The position numbers and the translations under genes are program-made. DNA of 64,000 nt, from NCBI GenBank assembly GCA_963705545.1, contig CAVPJX010000005.1, positions 1-64,000 on the forward strand. Reading direction: 5' to 3'. Source of the DNA: DATBLY01 sp963705545 (GTDB lineage: Bacteria; Actinomycetota; UBA4738; HRBIN12). The notes beneath the pieces are model-generated. The model searched no databases and was not told the DNA's origin. It saw only the letters and a list, made by a program, of their open reading frames with translations. Positions 9,067 through 17,493 of this stretch are shown here, piece by piece; position 1 is the first letter of the stretch; each line of letters opens with the position of its first letter.

Positions 9067-9072
9067 TACGCT
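9067..9072 (+). promoter_or_regulatory. Putative -10 box (TACGCT) for the helicase gene
   Basis: TACGCT fits the TANNNT actinobacterial -10 pattern and lies in the 165-base gap before the helicase, giving a leader of about 90 bases. No convincing -35 is visible. Nothing else is recognised in 9008-9172. Confidence 0.3.
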
Positions 9073-9172
9073 GTTGGTCTCGGGCATCCGCCCGGAGGAC
9101 CCTGGTGGCTCATCCGAGCCCTCGCGCGCGCCACGCTCCTTCATCCGCTGTCGCGCCCCGAAGGGAAGCTCA

Positions 9173-10495
9173 TTGACCACCACCCACGCACCACGGCGCC
9201 GTGCGCCCAGACCGAACGGCGCCTCTCGAAGCGAGGCGCCGCGCAAGGACCCGCAACGGAACGGCGCACCCCGGCCCGCCGGCGATCCGCAGGCGAACAG
9301 GCCGTCCGTCGGCTTCGAGGAGCTCGGTGTCTCGCGGCCCGTGGCCCAGGCGCTCGCGATGCGCGGCATCGCGGCGCCGTTCGCGATCCAATCCCTGGTC
9401 CTGCCCGACGCGCTCGCCGGGCGTGACGTCTTGGCCCGCTCGCGGACCGGCTCCGGCAAGACGCTCGCGTTCGCGCTGCCGATCGTCGAGCGCCTGCAGC
9501 CCGACGGGCGCGCGCCGAAGGCGCTGATCCTGGTGCCGACGCGCGAGCTGGCGAGCCAGGTCGCCGAGGAGTTCCGCGCGATCGCCGACGTGCGCCGGAT
9601 GCAGATCGCGACCGTCTTCGGCGGCGTTGGCATGCAGGACCAGGCCAAGCGTGCGCGCCGCGCCGACGTCGTGATCGCGACGCCCGGGCGTTTGCTCGAC
9701 CTGCTGGGCCGGCGGTTGCTCCGCCTCGACCGCGCGCGGATCTGCGTGCTGGACGAGGCCGACCGCATGCTCGACATGGGCTTCCTGCCGGACGTCCGCC
9801 GGATCCTCGAGCAGCTCCCGTCCGGACGCCAGACGATGCTGTTCTCGGCGACGCTCGACGGCGAGGTCGGCCGGCTGGCGCGGGAGTTCACGATCGAGCC
9901 GGTCCGCCACGAGATCGAGGACCCGCGCCCGGTCGTCACCGAGGCCGACCATCGCTTCATCGCGGTGGAGCACCAGCACAAGGTCGCCACGCTCGTGCGC
10001 GAGCTGGCCGCCGACCGCGGGCTCGCGCTCGTGTTCGTGCGGACCAAGCGCGGCGCCGACCGCCTGCAGCGCCGGCTCACGCAGGAGGGGTTCCGCGCGG
10101 GCTCGCTCCACGGCAACCTGTCGCAGCCGCAGCGCGACCGGGCGCTCGCGCGCTTCGCGCGCGGTCACACCGACGTGCTCGTCGCCACCGACGTCGCCGC
10201 CCGCGGCCTCGACCTCGAGCGCATCACGCACGTCGTGAACTTCGATCCGCCGGAGGACGGCAAGGCGTACGTGCACCGGGTCGGCCGCACCGCGCGCGCC
10301 GGCCGCGGGGGCGAGGGGATCACGTTCGTGATGCCCGACCAGCGCGCCGACGTCCGCCAGATCGCGAAGGAGCTCGACCTGCACGCCGAGTGGCGCACGG
10401 CTGGGTTCGGCGACGCGAGCGCCGTCGACCGCTCCGGCCCGGCGCGACCCCGACCCCAGCAGCGGCGGGCGCGCGGGAACCAGCGCCGCCGCTGA
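9173..10495 (+). CDS. DEAD-box ATP-dependent RNA helicase
   Basis: A 440-residue DEAD-box helicase that unwinds RNA secondary structure, acting in ribosome assembly, RNA decay or cold adaptation. All motifs are present in order: Q motif FEELGVSRPVAQALAMRG with its Gln, motif I SRTGSGKT, Ia PTRELA, TPGR, II DEAD, III SAT, IV LVFVRTK, V ATDVAARGLD and VI HRVGRTARAGR. The N and C termini are Arg/Pro-rich and basic, as in RhlE-type enzymes, and likely bind RNA. TTG 9173 is chosen as start because GAAGGGAAG sits about 7 bases upstream; a GTG 99 bases upstream (9074) is in frame but has no such site. Single gene with its own promoter. Confidence 0.92.
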   Translation: MTTTHAPRRRAPRPNGASRSEAPRKDPQRNGAPRPAGDPQANRPSVGFEELGVSRPVAQALAMRGIAAPFAIQSLVLPDALAGRDVLARSRTGSGKTLAFALPIVERLQPDGRAPKALILVPTRELASQVAEEFRAIADVRRMQIATVFGGVGMQDQAKRARRADVVIATPGRLLDLLGRRLLRLDRARICVLDEADRMLDMGFLPDVRRILEQLPSGRQTMLFSATLDGEVGRLAREFTIEPVRHEIEDPRPVVTEADHRFIAVEHQHKVATLVRELAADRGLALVFVRTKRGADRLQRRLTQEGFRAGSLHGNLSQPQRDRALARFARGHTDVLVATDVAARGLDLERITHVVNFDPPEDGKAYVHRVGRTARAGRGGEGITFVMPDQRADVRQIAKELDLHAEWRTAGFGDASAVDRSGPARPRPQQRRARGNQRRR

Positions 10496-10603
10496 CGAGT
10501 CGACTCAGCAGCGTCCCGGGTCACCCGCCGACGGCCCATAGCGTCCCCTCATCCGGAAGGGAAATCGGTCGCTCTGGGGATGGATGGCCGGCCGTCGGCC
10601 CGC

Positions 10604-10609
10604 TACCGT
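10604..10609 (+). promoter_or_regulatory. Putative -10 box (TACCGT) for the tad operon
   Basis: TACCGT matches TANNNT and is the best candidate promoter in the 214-base gap before ssd; it would give a leader of about 95 bases. The rest of 10496-10709 is C-rich with no clear hairpin. Confidence 0.3.
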
Positions 10610-10709
10610 TCGCAGGGTCATCGCGGCGACGCCTCCCACCCGCCGCCGACGCCTCTCCCTCCCGGCTTCCCCGCGTGCGCTTCCCCGCGGACGACGAAGG
10701 ACGGGATCG

Positions 10710-11828
10710 ATGGACGACGTCGCGAGGGTGGTGCTCGCCCTGGAGGAGCACGACGTGGTCGAGGAGGTCATGCACTTCCTCGACCGGACGGGGCGGGCGC
10801 GCGTCGTCGGGACCGCCACCGACGACCGTCAGCTCGTCGAGGCGATCCGTCAGCTCGAGCCCGACGCGATCGTCGCGCAGCCCTCGCTGGTGGACGGCGC
10901 GGTCCGCGGACGACCGTGGCTCGCGGTCGAGACGCGCGAGTCGATCGCCGCGCTGCGCACGGCGATCGCCGCCGGGGCGCGCGGGTTCTTCCTGTGGCCG
11001 GGCGAGCGCGAGGCGCTCGCGGGCGCCGCCGCCGCGACGGTCGCGGGCGTCGATCGGCTCGAGCGCCGGGCCGTGGTGATCGGGATCCACGCATCCCGGG
11101 GCGGCGCAGGCGCGACGTTCGTCGCCACGCACCTCGCTCGCGCGTTCGCGCGTCGGGGATCGTCGGTGATCCTCGTCGACGCCGATCCCGTGTTCGGCGA
11201 CGTCGGCGTGGCGCTCGGCGCTCCGACCGACGCGGGTCTCGTCGCGTCGGATGGGACGGACCCTGTTGAAGGCGAGGTCCCCCGGACCCTTGGAGACCTG
11301 CTCCCGCTGGGCGGCGAGATCGGCCCACGGCACCTGGAGCAGGTGCTCTGGGAGCATCCGGAGGCGTTCCGCATCCTGCTGGCCCCGCCGCCCGAGGACG
11401 TCACGCGGGTGAGCGCGGCGGACCTCGACGGGGCGGTCCGTGCGGCGGCGTCGTGCGCAGACGTCGTCCTCCTGCACCTGCCCCGTTCGCTCGGGGGATC
11501 GGACGGCGCCGTCGCCGCCACCGCCGATCGGCTGGTGGAGGTCCTCTCGCTCGACGTGCTGTCGTTCCGCGCCGCGACGCGTGCCCTCGACGCCGTGCGT
11601 CCGGCGGTGACGCCGGACCGGGTCGCGTTCGTCGTGAACCGCGCGTCGCGCGGCGAGATCGTCGCCGGGGACGTCGAGCGGGTCTTCGGCCGGGCGCCGC
11701 TCGCCGTGATCCCGTTCGACCGGGCGGTCGCGCGCGCCCAGGACCACGGGCGGCTGCTCCCGCCCCGCGGTCGGATCGCGCGGACCTTCGACCGCCTCGC
11801 GTCGCGGCTGACGGAGGAAGGATCGTGA
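10710..11828 (+). CDS. Ssd/CpaE-like pilus-assembly ATPase (TadZ-type)
   Basis: A 372-residue protein in the position of Rv3660c (ssd) of Mycobacterium, first gene of the tad locus. The N-terminal ~110 residues look like a receiver-like domain (ALEEHDVVEEVMHFLDRTG). The C-terminal half is a MinD/ParA-like ATPase, with VIGIHASRGGAGATFVATHL as a deviant Walker A, VILVDADPVFGDVGVALG as switch region and VAFVVNRA later. The deviant Walker A lacks both usual lysines (R and A instead), as in some TadZ/CpaE proteins, so ATP turnover may be weak. It likely positions the pilus machine at a pole or septum. ATG 10710 follows AAGGACGGG. It overlaps tadA by four bases. Confidence 0.82.
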   Translation: MDDVARVVLALEEHDVVEEVMHFLDRTGRARVVGTATDDRQLVEAIRQLEPDAIVAQPSLVDGAVRGRPWLAVETRESIAALRTAIAAGARGFFLWPGEREALAGAAAATVAGVDRLERRAVVIGIHASRGGAGATFVATHLARAFARRGSSVILVDADPVFGDVGVALGAPTDAGLVASDGTDPVEGEVPRTLGDLLPLGGEIGPRHLEQVLWEHPEAFRILLAPPPEDVTRVSAADLDGAVRAAASCADVVLLHLPRSLGGSDGAVAATADRLVEVLSLDVLSFRAATRALDAVRPAVTPDRVAFVVNRASRGEIVAGDVERVFGRAPLAVIPFDRAVARAQDHGRLLPPRGRIARTFDRLASRLTEEGS

Positions 11829-13081
11829 ACCGGGAGACGATGCGCCGGCAGCTGCGCGCCGAGCTGCGTCAGCGCGTCGACGCGCGCGGGCTGGCCTCAG
11901 CGCCGCGGACCGAGCGGCGGGTCCGCGTGCGCGAGGAGGCGCTCGACCTGTTGCGCGAGCACGGCGCGATCCTGCCGCAGCGCGAGCTCGCGCGCGTTGT
12001 GAACGAGGTTTCGGACGAGGTCGTCGGGTTCGGTCCGATCGAGTTCCTGCTGAAGGACCCGGACGTCACCGAGGTGATGGTGAACGGTCCCGACGACGTG
12101 TACGTGGAGCGGAAGGGGCGGATCGAAAGGGTGGAGGACGGCCTATTCGAGGGGGAGGAGGCCGTCCTCCATCTGATCGAACGGATCGTGGGCCCGTTGG
12201 GTCTTCGGGTCGACGAATCATCGCCTTGGGCGGATGCGCGACTGCCGGAGGGCAGCCGGGTCCATGCGATCGTGCCGCCCCTTTCGCTCCGCGGTCCCGC
12301 GCTCACGATCCGGACGTTCTCCCCGGTCCCCCTCACGGCCGCCGATCTGGTGACCGGCGGCACCCTCGGACCGCGGATGCTCCGGTTCCTCGAGGCCTGC
12401 GTGCGCGGACGGATGAACGTGATCGTCTCCGGCGGCGCCGGGACCGGGAAGACGACGCTGCTCGGCGTGCTGTCGGGCTTCATCCCCGACGACGAGCGGC
12501 TGATCACGATCGAGGACGCCGCCGAGCTGCGCCTGGCCAAGCCGCACGTCGTGGCGCTGGAGGCACGGCCGGCGAACGTCGAGGGCAAGGGCGAGGTGAC
12601 GGTCCGGGATCTCGTCCGCAACGCCCTGCGGATGCGCCCCGACCGGATCATCGTCGGCGAGGTCCGCGGCGGCGAGGCGCTCGACATGCTGCAGGCGATG
12701 AACACGGGCCACGAGGGCTCGCTGTCGACGGCGCACGCGAACTCGGCTCGGCACCTGCTCTGGCGTCTCGAGACGATGGCGATGATGTCCGACGTCGACC
12801 TCCCGGCGGCGCACATCCGCAGCCAGGTCGCGGCTGCGATCGACGTCGTCGTGCATCTCGCTCGGCTGCGCGGGGGGCGTCGCGTGATCTGGGAGATCGC
12901 GGCGATCGAGGGGACGCGCCGCGCCGAGCCCGTCGTCACGCCGTTGTTCCGATTCCGGCCGCGCGTGGGGGCCGACGGGGTTCACGAAGGCGTGGGCACC
13001 GTTCCCGACCTCGCGTTCGTGCTCGGCGACCGGGGCGAGCCCCTCGACGACGGGGTGTTCGCGCCCGAGGAGGACGGGTGA
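11825..13081 (+). CDS. tadA: Tad pilus secretion ATPase TadA (CpaF family)
   Basis: A 418-residue type II/IV secretion-superfamily hexameric ATPase that powers Flp pilus assembly at the cytoplasmic face. Visible motifs are the CpaF signature VVGFGPIEFLLKDPDVTEVM, Walker A GGAGTGKTT (about residues 203-211), the Asp box ITIEDAAEL, Walker B RIIVGEVRGGE and the His box STAHANS. Length is normal for actinobacterial TadA. It starts at a GTG overlapping the ssd stop (GTGA) behind GGAGGAAGG, so it is translationally coupled. It overlaps tadB in the same way. Confidence 0.93.
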   Translation: MNRETMRRQLRAELRQRVDARGLASAPRTERRVRVREEALDLLREHGAILPQRELARVVNEVSDEVVGFGPIEFLLKDPDVTEVMVNGPDDVYVERKGRIERVEDGLFEGEEAVLHLIERIVGPLGLRVDESSPWADARLPEGSRVHAIVPPLSLRGPALTIRTFSPVPLTAADLVTGGTLGPRMLRFLEACVRGRMNVIVSGGAGTGKTTLLGVLSGFIPDDERLITIEDAAELRLAKPHVVALEARPANVEGKGEVTVRDLVRNALRMRPDRIIVGEVRGGEALDMLQAMNTGHEGSLSTAHANSARHLLWRLETMAMMSDVDLPAAHIRSQVAAAIDVVVHLARLRGGRRVIWEIAAIEGTRRAEPVVTPLFRFRPRVGADGVHEGVGTVPDLAFVLGDRGEPLDDGVFAPEEDG

Positions 13082-13924
13082 TCGGGCTCGTCCTCCTCGG
13101 GGGCCTGGTCGTGGCCTCGTGGACGGCGGTCGCGCTCGCGGTGCGAGCGCACGCGGCGAGCGGGATCGTGACGCGGGTGGGAGGCTCCGTCGTTCCGACC
13201 GTGTCCGCGCCGGTCGGCGAGTGGGTCCGTCGATGGCGCACCGGCTTCCTGGGGTCGCGGGTCGCCTGGAGCGGCGTCGCCGGTGCCGCCGGGTGGCTCG
13301 CCGGCGGACCGGTCGCCGGCCATCGTGGCCGCCCTGGCGGCGACCGCGGGGTTCACGATCGTCCGCCGACGGCGTGACCGCTCGTGGGCGTCGGCGATGG
13401 ACGAGGGCATGGCCGATGCGGTGCGAGCGATCGCGGCCGGCCTCCGCGCCGGACTCTCCGTGCCGCAGGCGATCCGGTTCGCCGCGGGCGAGGCCGAGCC
13501 GCCGCTTTCCGGGTCCCTTGCGCGCGTCGTCGACGCCGCCGACGTCGGCGAGCCGCTCGAGCAGGCGATCCACCGGTGGGCGGCGGAAGCCGGCACCGAC
13601 GACGCGCGCCTGGTGGAGGGGGTGCTGGGCCTGCATCGGCGCAGCGGCGGCGACCTCCCCCGCGTGCTGGACCGCGTCGCGGAGACCCTGCGTGAACGGC
13701 GGGCGGTGAGCCGCGAGGTGCGCGCGCTCACGGCACAGGCCCGCCTGTCGGGAGCGATCCTCGGCCTGTTGCCGATCGGGTTCTTCGCGTTCCTGTGGCT
13801 GACCTCGAGACGGGACATCGAGGGCGCGTTCCGGACCCCGATCGGCATCGCGTGCTTCGGGGTGGGGCTGGCCCTTGAGCTGCTCGCGTTCGTCTGGATC
13901 CGACGCCTCCTGGAGGTGCGATGA
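13078..13924 (+). CDS. tadB: Tad pilus membrane platform protein TadB (one frame break)
   Basis: Inner-membrane platform protein of the Flp pilus (type II secretion F-domain family). The N-terminal membrane helix (IGLVLLGGLVVASWTAVALAV) is in the frame of a GTG overlapping the tadA stop. The rest, from AIVAALAATAGFTIV through the F domain (DAVRAIAAGLRAGLSVPQAI, GGDLPRVLDRVAETLRERRA) to two C-terminal helices (ILGLLPIGFFAFLW, IACFGVGLALELLAFVWI), is in another frame. The break lies near 13305-13325. With the frames joined the protein has about 281 residues, normal for the family. It ends in an ATGA overlap with tadC. Confidence 0.82.
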
Positions 13925-14694
13925 CGGGCGGGTCGCCGGTCGTCGTCGCGGGTCTCGCGGCCGCAGGTGCGGTCACGTGTTGGATGGTGGGCGTCGTCCT
14001 GGCGCGCCGAGCCATCCCGCTGCGCCGAGCGATGACCGCGCCCAGCGCGCGTGGCGTGGTCGTCGCTCGGCGCACCCCCCTGGCCGCCCTGATGGTGACC
14101 GGACCGAGGCGCACGCTGCTCGCCGCCGCCGGCTTGGCGATCGGGATCGTGCTGCCCTGGCCCGGGCTCCTGCTCGCGCCGGTGCTCGCGGTCGTGGGGG
14201 CGAGGCTGCCGTCGATCCTTGCCGGCCGCGCGGCCACCCGGCACCGCGCGGCCCTCGACGCCGATGTGCCGCAACTGCTGGATCTGCTCGCGGCGGGGTC
14301 TTCGGCCGGGCTCTCGGCACAGCTCGCGCTCCGCCGAGCCGTCGATGCGATCGATGGCCCTCTGGCGACCGAGCTCACGACGGTGCTGTCGCGGGTGGAC
14401 CTCGGCGCCCGATGGCGCGACGAGCTCGGCGAGCTGGTGGAACGGAGCGGCTCGTCGGATCTGCGACGCGCGGTGAGCGTCCTGTCGCGGACCGAGACGC
14501 TCGGCGTGTCGCTCGAAGAGAGCACCGCGGAGCTCGCGGCGACCGTCCGCGCGGCCCGCCGCGCCGCCGTCACCGAGCGGGCACGGACGGCGCCCGTCAA
14601 GATGCTGTTCCCGCTCGTGTTCCTCGTCCTCCCCGCCTTCCTCCTCCTCACGGTGGTGCCCGTCCTGCTCACCACCTTGCGGTCCATCCGTTGA
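13921..14694 (+). CDS. tadC: Tad pilus membrane platform protein TadC
   Basis: A 257-residue second platform protein, companion of TadB. N-terminal helices (VVVAGLAAAGAVTCWMVGVV, LLAAAGLAIGIVLPWPGLLL) are followed by the F domain (ALDADVPQLLDLLAAGSSAG, LSRTETLGVSLEESTAELA, RRAAVTERARTAPVKMLFPL) and a terminal helix ending LLTTLRSIR. The conserved APVKMLFPLV stretch is typical of T2SS F-domain proteins. Intact, unlike tadB. A strong ribosome binding site for flp follows 6 bases after its stop. Confidence 0.9.
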   Translation: MTGGSPVVVAGLAAAGAVTCWMVGVVLARRAIPLRRAMTAPSARGVVVARRTPLAALMVTGPRRTLLAAAGLAIGIVLPWPGLLLAPVLAVVGARLPSILAGRAATRHRAALDADVPQLLDLLAAGSSAGLSAQLALRRAVDAIDGPLATELTTVLSRVDLGARWRDELGELVERSGSSDLRRAVSVLSRTETLGVSLEESTAELAATVRAARRAAVTERARTAPVKMLFPLVFLVLPAFLLLTVVPVLLTTLRSIR

Positions 14695-14707
14695 GAGGAG
14701 GTGAACC

Positions 14708-14914
14708 ATGCTGTTCCTGTACTCCCAGCTGCAGCGTGTCCGGGGGTGGCTCTCTCGAGACGAGGGCCAGACCACGGCGGAGTACGCGCTCGTGATCCTC
14801 GCGGCGGCGGCCGTCGCCATCGTCCTGATCGCGTGGGCGCACTCGTCGGGCCGGCTCCCGGCGTTCTTCGACCAGGTGATCGACGACGTGATCAGCGATG
14901 CCGACGCGGCGTGA
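14708..14914 (+). CDS. flp: Flp-type pilin (DUF4244 family)
   Basis: A 68-residue major pilin candidate corresponding to Rv3656c. It has a basic leader, then DEGQTTAEYALVILAAAAV. The Glu of TAEYAL at position +5 of the hydrophobic segment and the single N-terminal helix are hallmarks of Flp pilins, and the C-terminal part is short and acidic. It has the strongest ribosome binding site in the operon (GAGAGGAGGTGA), consistent with high pilin expression. No prepilin peptidase gene is in the window. It overlaps the start of tadE by 17 bases. Confidence 0.9.
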   Translation: MLFLYSQLQRVRGWLSRDEGQTTAEYALVILAAAAVAIVLIAWAHSSGRLPAFFDQVIDDVISDADAA

Positions 14915-15316
14915 GCCGAGCGGTCGGCGCGCCGGTGCCAAGGGAGAGCGCGGCACGGCCGCCGTCGAGTTCGCGCTGGTGCTGCCGCTGCTGCTGCGTG
15001 GTCGCGCTCGCGCTGGTCCAGGTCGGCCTGCTCGCCCGGGACCGGCTCCTGGTGGAGGCGGCGGCGCGCGCCGGGGCGCGCGCCGCCTCGGTCACGGCCG
15101 ATCCGGCCGCGATCGCCGACGCGGCGGCGGCCGCGTCGGCGACCCTGGACCGCGCCGCGATGACGGTGGAGGTCGACGCGGACCGGGTCGCAGGGCGACC
15201 CGGTCACCGTGACCGTCGGCTACGCGTCGGCGGTGCGCGTGCCGCTGCTCGTGTGGCTGTTCGGCTCAGAGGTGTCGATGGAAGCGGCGGCGACGGATCG
15301 TCAGGAGTTCCCGTGA
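14898..15316 (+). CDS. tadE: TadE-like minor pilin (two frame breaks)
   Basis: Pseudopilin of the TadE family. The segment KGERGTAAVEFALVLPLLL, with its conserved Glu, is the type IV pilin-like N terminus. The coding frame then changes near 14995 and continues with VVALALVQVGLLARDRLLVE and AAARAGARAASVTADPAA. A second change near 15190 leads to DPVTVTVGYASAVRVPLL and a stop at 15314-15316. The joined protein is about 138 residues, the expected size. The breaks may be consensus errors, since all three frames are conserved family sequence with no internal stops. Its stop overlaps the GTG of tadG. Confidence 0.78.
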
Positions 15317-15723
15317 TCGGCGAGCGCGGTCTGAGCGGCGAGCGTGGGTCCGTCACCGTCGTCGCGGCGGCCGTGATCGGGCTGGCGTTCGTCGTGACGC
15401 TGGGCGCGGCCGACCTCGGGCGGGTGCTCGTCGCGCGCTCGCAGGCGCGGACGGCCGCGGACGCCGCGGCCCTCGCGGCCGTGCAGGAGCTCGCGCTGCC
15501 GACCGGGCTGCTCCCCGCGGACGCCGCGGCCGACTACGCGGCGCGCAACGGCGCGGTCCTGACGGCGTGCATGTGCGAGCCCGCGACGTTCGAGGCGACC
15601 GTCGCGGTGTCCGTGGAGGTCGCCGGGATGCTGCTGATCCCGGGCACGCGTACCGTCACCGCGCGCGCTCGCGCGATCGTGAGCCCCCCGTCGCCCGTGC
15701 CGTCCCCCTCCCCGTCGCCATAG
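15313..15723 (+). CDS. TadG-like (Rv3654c family) pilus-associated protein
   Basis: A 136-residue protein in the place of Rv3654c, last gene of the actinobacterial tad locus. It has a basic N terminus (ERGLSGERGS), one membrane helix (VTVVAAAVIGLAFVVTLGAA) and the family motif DLGRVLVARSQARTAADAAA, typical of TadG/putative Flp assembly proteins. An extracytoplasmic domain with two cysteines (CMCEP) follows, then a Pro/Ser tail. Start GTG overlaps the tadE stop (GTGA). A hairpin terminator lies 30 bases downstream. Confidence 0.82.
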   Translation: MIGERGLSGERGSVTVVAAAVIGLAFVVTLGAADLGRVLVARSQARTAADAAALAAVQELALPTGLLPADAAADYAARNGAVLTACMCEPATFEATVAVSVEVAGMLLIPGTRTVTARARAIVSPPSPVPSPSPSP

Positions 15724-15753
15724 CGCTCAAGCGCTCCCCGCACACCCCCGCGA

Positions 15754-15772
15754 CCCCATCTCGGCGATGGGG
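15754..15772 (+). terminator. Terminator of the tad operon
   Basis: CCCCATC (15754-15760) and GATGGGG (15766-15772) form a 7-bp stem with a 5-base loop, followed by CTTTA. It closes the ssd-tad operon. Confidence 0.65.
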
Positions 15773-15813
15773 CTTTACGCGTCGGCCGAGATGCGGTTCC
15801 CTAGTACCGAGCC

Positions 15814-16557
15814 ATGGCGACCACCCCCCTCCTCGCCGATCCGCCGGCCCTGTCCACGGAGCCGGTCCTCGGCTGGCGCGTGTGGCGGCTCCACGCCGGC
15901 CCCGACGGGCCGCGGCTGATGTCGGTCACGCGGCCGTACGTGTGGCCGGCCGCCGAGCCGATCCGCGCGAAGTGCGACATCCACTACGGGAGCCGGCCCA
16001 CGCCCGACCTCCGCTGTACCTGCGGCGTCTACGCGGCCGCGAACCCCGACGACCTGTCGCGGGTGCAGGTCCTCGGCTCCGACGCGTCGGTCGTGGGGGC
16101 GATCGCGATGTGGGGGACCGTCGTCGAGCACACGCGCGGGGCTCGCTCGGCGTTCGCGTACCCGGCGCGGCTGCGCCTGGTGTGCGCGACGTGCCTGCGG
16201 CGCGGGCGCGGCGGCGTGGACGCGGCCGTCGTTCGGCGGACGGATTCCGAGCTGGTCGCGTGCTGCGCCCGACACGCGCCCCGCGATCGCTCAACGACCG
16301 TCCCGGCGGGGTCGGTGCAGGCGGCGCTGCTCGACACGTACGGCGTGGAGCTGATGCCGCTCGAGCGCGTCGCGCGGCAGCTCCGGCGTCCCGGGCCACG
16401 GACGCTCCTCACCCCGGGCAAGATCGGCCTCGGCCTCGGGCGGACGGTGTGGGGCCTGCTCGCGTTGGTCGTCCGCGGGACCGCGCTCGTGATGGCCGCG
16501 ACGTGGATCCTCGTGCTGATCCTCGGGATCCTCGGCGTCCTGCCGGAGCCGACATGA
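15814..16557 (+). CDS. Conserved hypothetical protein with Cys motifs and a C-terminal membrane helix
   Basis: A 247-residue protein of unknown function. The N-terminal half has GWRVWRL, a paired-Cys region (AKCDIHYGSRPTPDLRCTCG, YAA) and WGTVVEHTRGARSAFAYPARL, a combination I recall from uncharacterised actinobacterial proteins. More cysteines follow (CATC, CCARH), so metal binding is possible. Residues about 210-240 form one membrane helix (LLALVVRGTALVMAATWILV). TAGTAC (15802-15807) lies 6 bases before the ATG, consistent with a leaderless start. Its stop overlaps the ATG of the next small gene (ATGA), so the two are likely made together. Confidence 0.65.
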   Translation: MATTPLLADPPALSTEPVLGWRVWRLHAGPDGPRLMSVTRPYVWPAAEPIRAKCDIHYGSRPTPDLRCTCGVYAAANPDDLSRVQVLGSDASVVGAIAMWGTVVEHTRGARSAFAYPARLRLVCATCLRRGRGGVDAAVVRRTDSELVACCARHAPRDRSTTVPAGSVQAALLDTYGVELMPLERVARQLRRPGPRTLLTPGKIGLGLGRTVWGLLALVVRGTALVMAATWILVLILGILGVLPEPT

Positions 16558-16745
16558 ACATCGGCGAGCCGAAGCACGTGCGCGAGATCGACCCGCTCGT
16601 CCTGCCGGTGCCCGAGACGATCCCGATGCCGGAGGAGGCGCCGTCGGAACCGGCCGAGGCGCCGGTCGAAGCTCCCTCGGAGGCGCCCGACGCGGTGCCG
16701 GTCGAGGAGCCGGCGGAGGCGCCGATCGACGAACCGGTCGGGTAG
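16554..16745 (+). CDS. Small Pro/Glu-rich protein, paralogue 1 (MNIGEPKHVREI family)
   Basis: A 63-residue protein: a conserved N terminus MNIGEPKHVREIDPL, then a low-complexity tail built of P-x-E-A repeats. It overlaps the preceding gene by ATGA. A second copy lies at 35410-35556 with the first 38 bases identical and the same head-plus-tail design. Both follow a small Cys-containing gene. The function is unknown; the acidic proline-rich tail suggests a flexible spacer or partner-binding tail. Confidence 0.7.
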   Translation: MNIGEPKHVREIDPLVLPVPETIPMPEEAPSEPAEAPVEAPSEAPDAVPVEEPAEAPIDEPVG

Positions 16746-16754
16746 CCCCGCCGC

Positions 16755-17486
16755 ATGCAGGTCGCCGAGGGGATCCACCGCCTGACGCAGGGCGTCGTCA
16801 ACTTCTACCTCCTCGACGAGGGCGGCAAGCTCACGCTCGTCGACGCGGGCGCGCCCGGAGACTGGGTCGTGTTCACCGAGGCCGTCGCGTCGCTCGGGCG
16901 GACGCTCGACGACCTGGAGGCGGTGATCCTCACGCATGCGCACAGCGATCACACGGGGTTCGCGGAGCGGGCCCGGGTCGAGACCCACGCCGACGTCTGG
17001 ATCCACCGCGACGACGAGGCGATGGCGCGTTCGGGCGCGAGGCCGAAGAACCAGGCGGGCGTCGGCCGGTACCTGCTGCGACCGGAGGCCTACCGGACGC
17101 TGTTCGGCCTGCTGCGCCGCAAGGGCCTGAAGGTCGTACCGATCCGGGAGGTCTCGGCGTTCGACGACGGCGAGGCGATCGACCTGCCGGGGCGACCCCG
17201 CGTCGTGCACGCGCCCGGCCACACCGCGGGGAGCTGCGCGATCCTGTTCGAGGCGCAGCGCGCGCTGGTGACCGGCGACGTGCTCGGCACGCGCAACCCG
17301 CTCACCGGCCGCGTCGGGCCGCAGATCGGGCCGGACGGCCTGAACCGCGACTCGGAGCAGGCGCTGCGCTCGCTCGATCGGCTCACCGACCTTCCGGCCG
17401 ACCTGGTGCTGCCGGGCCACGGCGAACCCTGGACCGACGGGATCGCCGAGGCCGTCCGCCGGGCGAAGCTCGCCGGCCGGTCCTGA
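16755..17486 (+). CDS. MBL-fold metallo-hydrolase
   Basis: A 243-residue metallo-beta-lactamase-fold hydrolase. The metal site is visible: THAHSDHTG (HxHxDH), then HAPGHTAGS, TGDVLGTRNP (bridging Asp) and PGHGEP. The N terminus (IHRLTQGVVNFYLLDEGGKL) is the usual first sheet, and length fits the glyoxalase II/ribonuclease-like group. The substrate cannot be named. It starts 9 bases after the Pro/Glu-rich gene and runs convergently into the next minus-strand gene with only 7 bases between them. Confidence 0.87.
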   Translation: MQVAEGIHRLTQGVVNFYLLDEGGKLTLVDAGAPGDWVVFTEAVASLGRTLDDLEAVILTHAHSDHTGFAERARVETHADVWIHRDDEAMARSGARPKNQAGVGRYLLRPEAYRTLFGLLRRKGLKVVPIREVSAFDDGEAIDLPGRPRVVHAPGHTAGSCAILFEAQRALVTGDVLGTRNPLTGRVGPQIGPDGLNRDSEQALRSLDRLTDLPADLVLPGHGEPWTDGIAEAVRRAKLAGRS

Positions 17487-17493
17487 CGCGACG

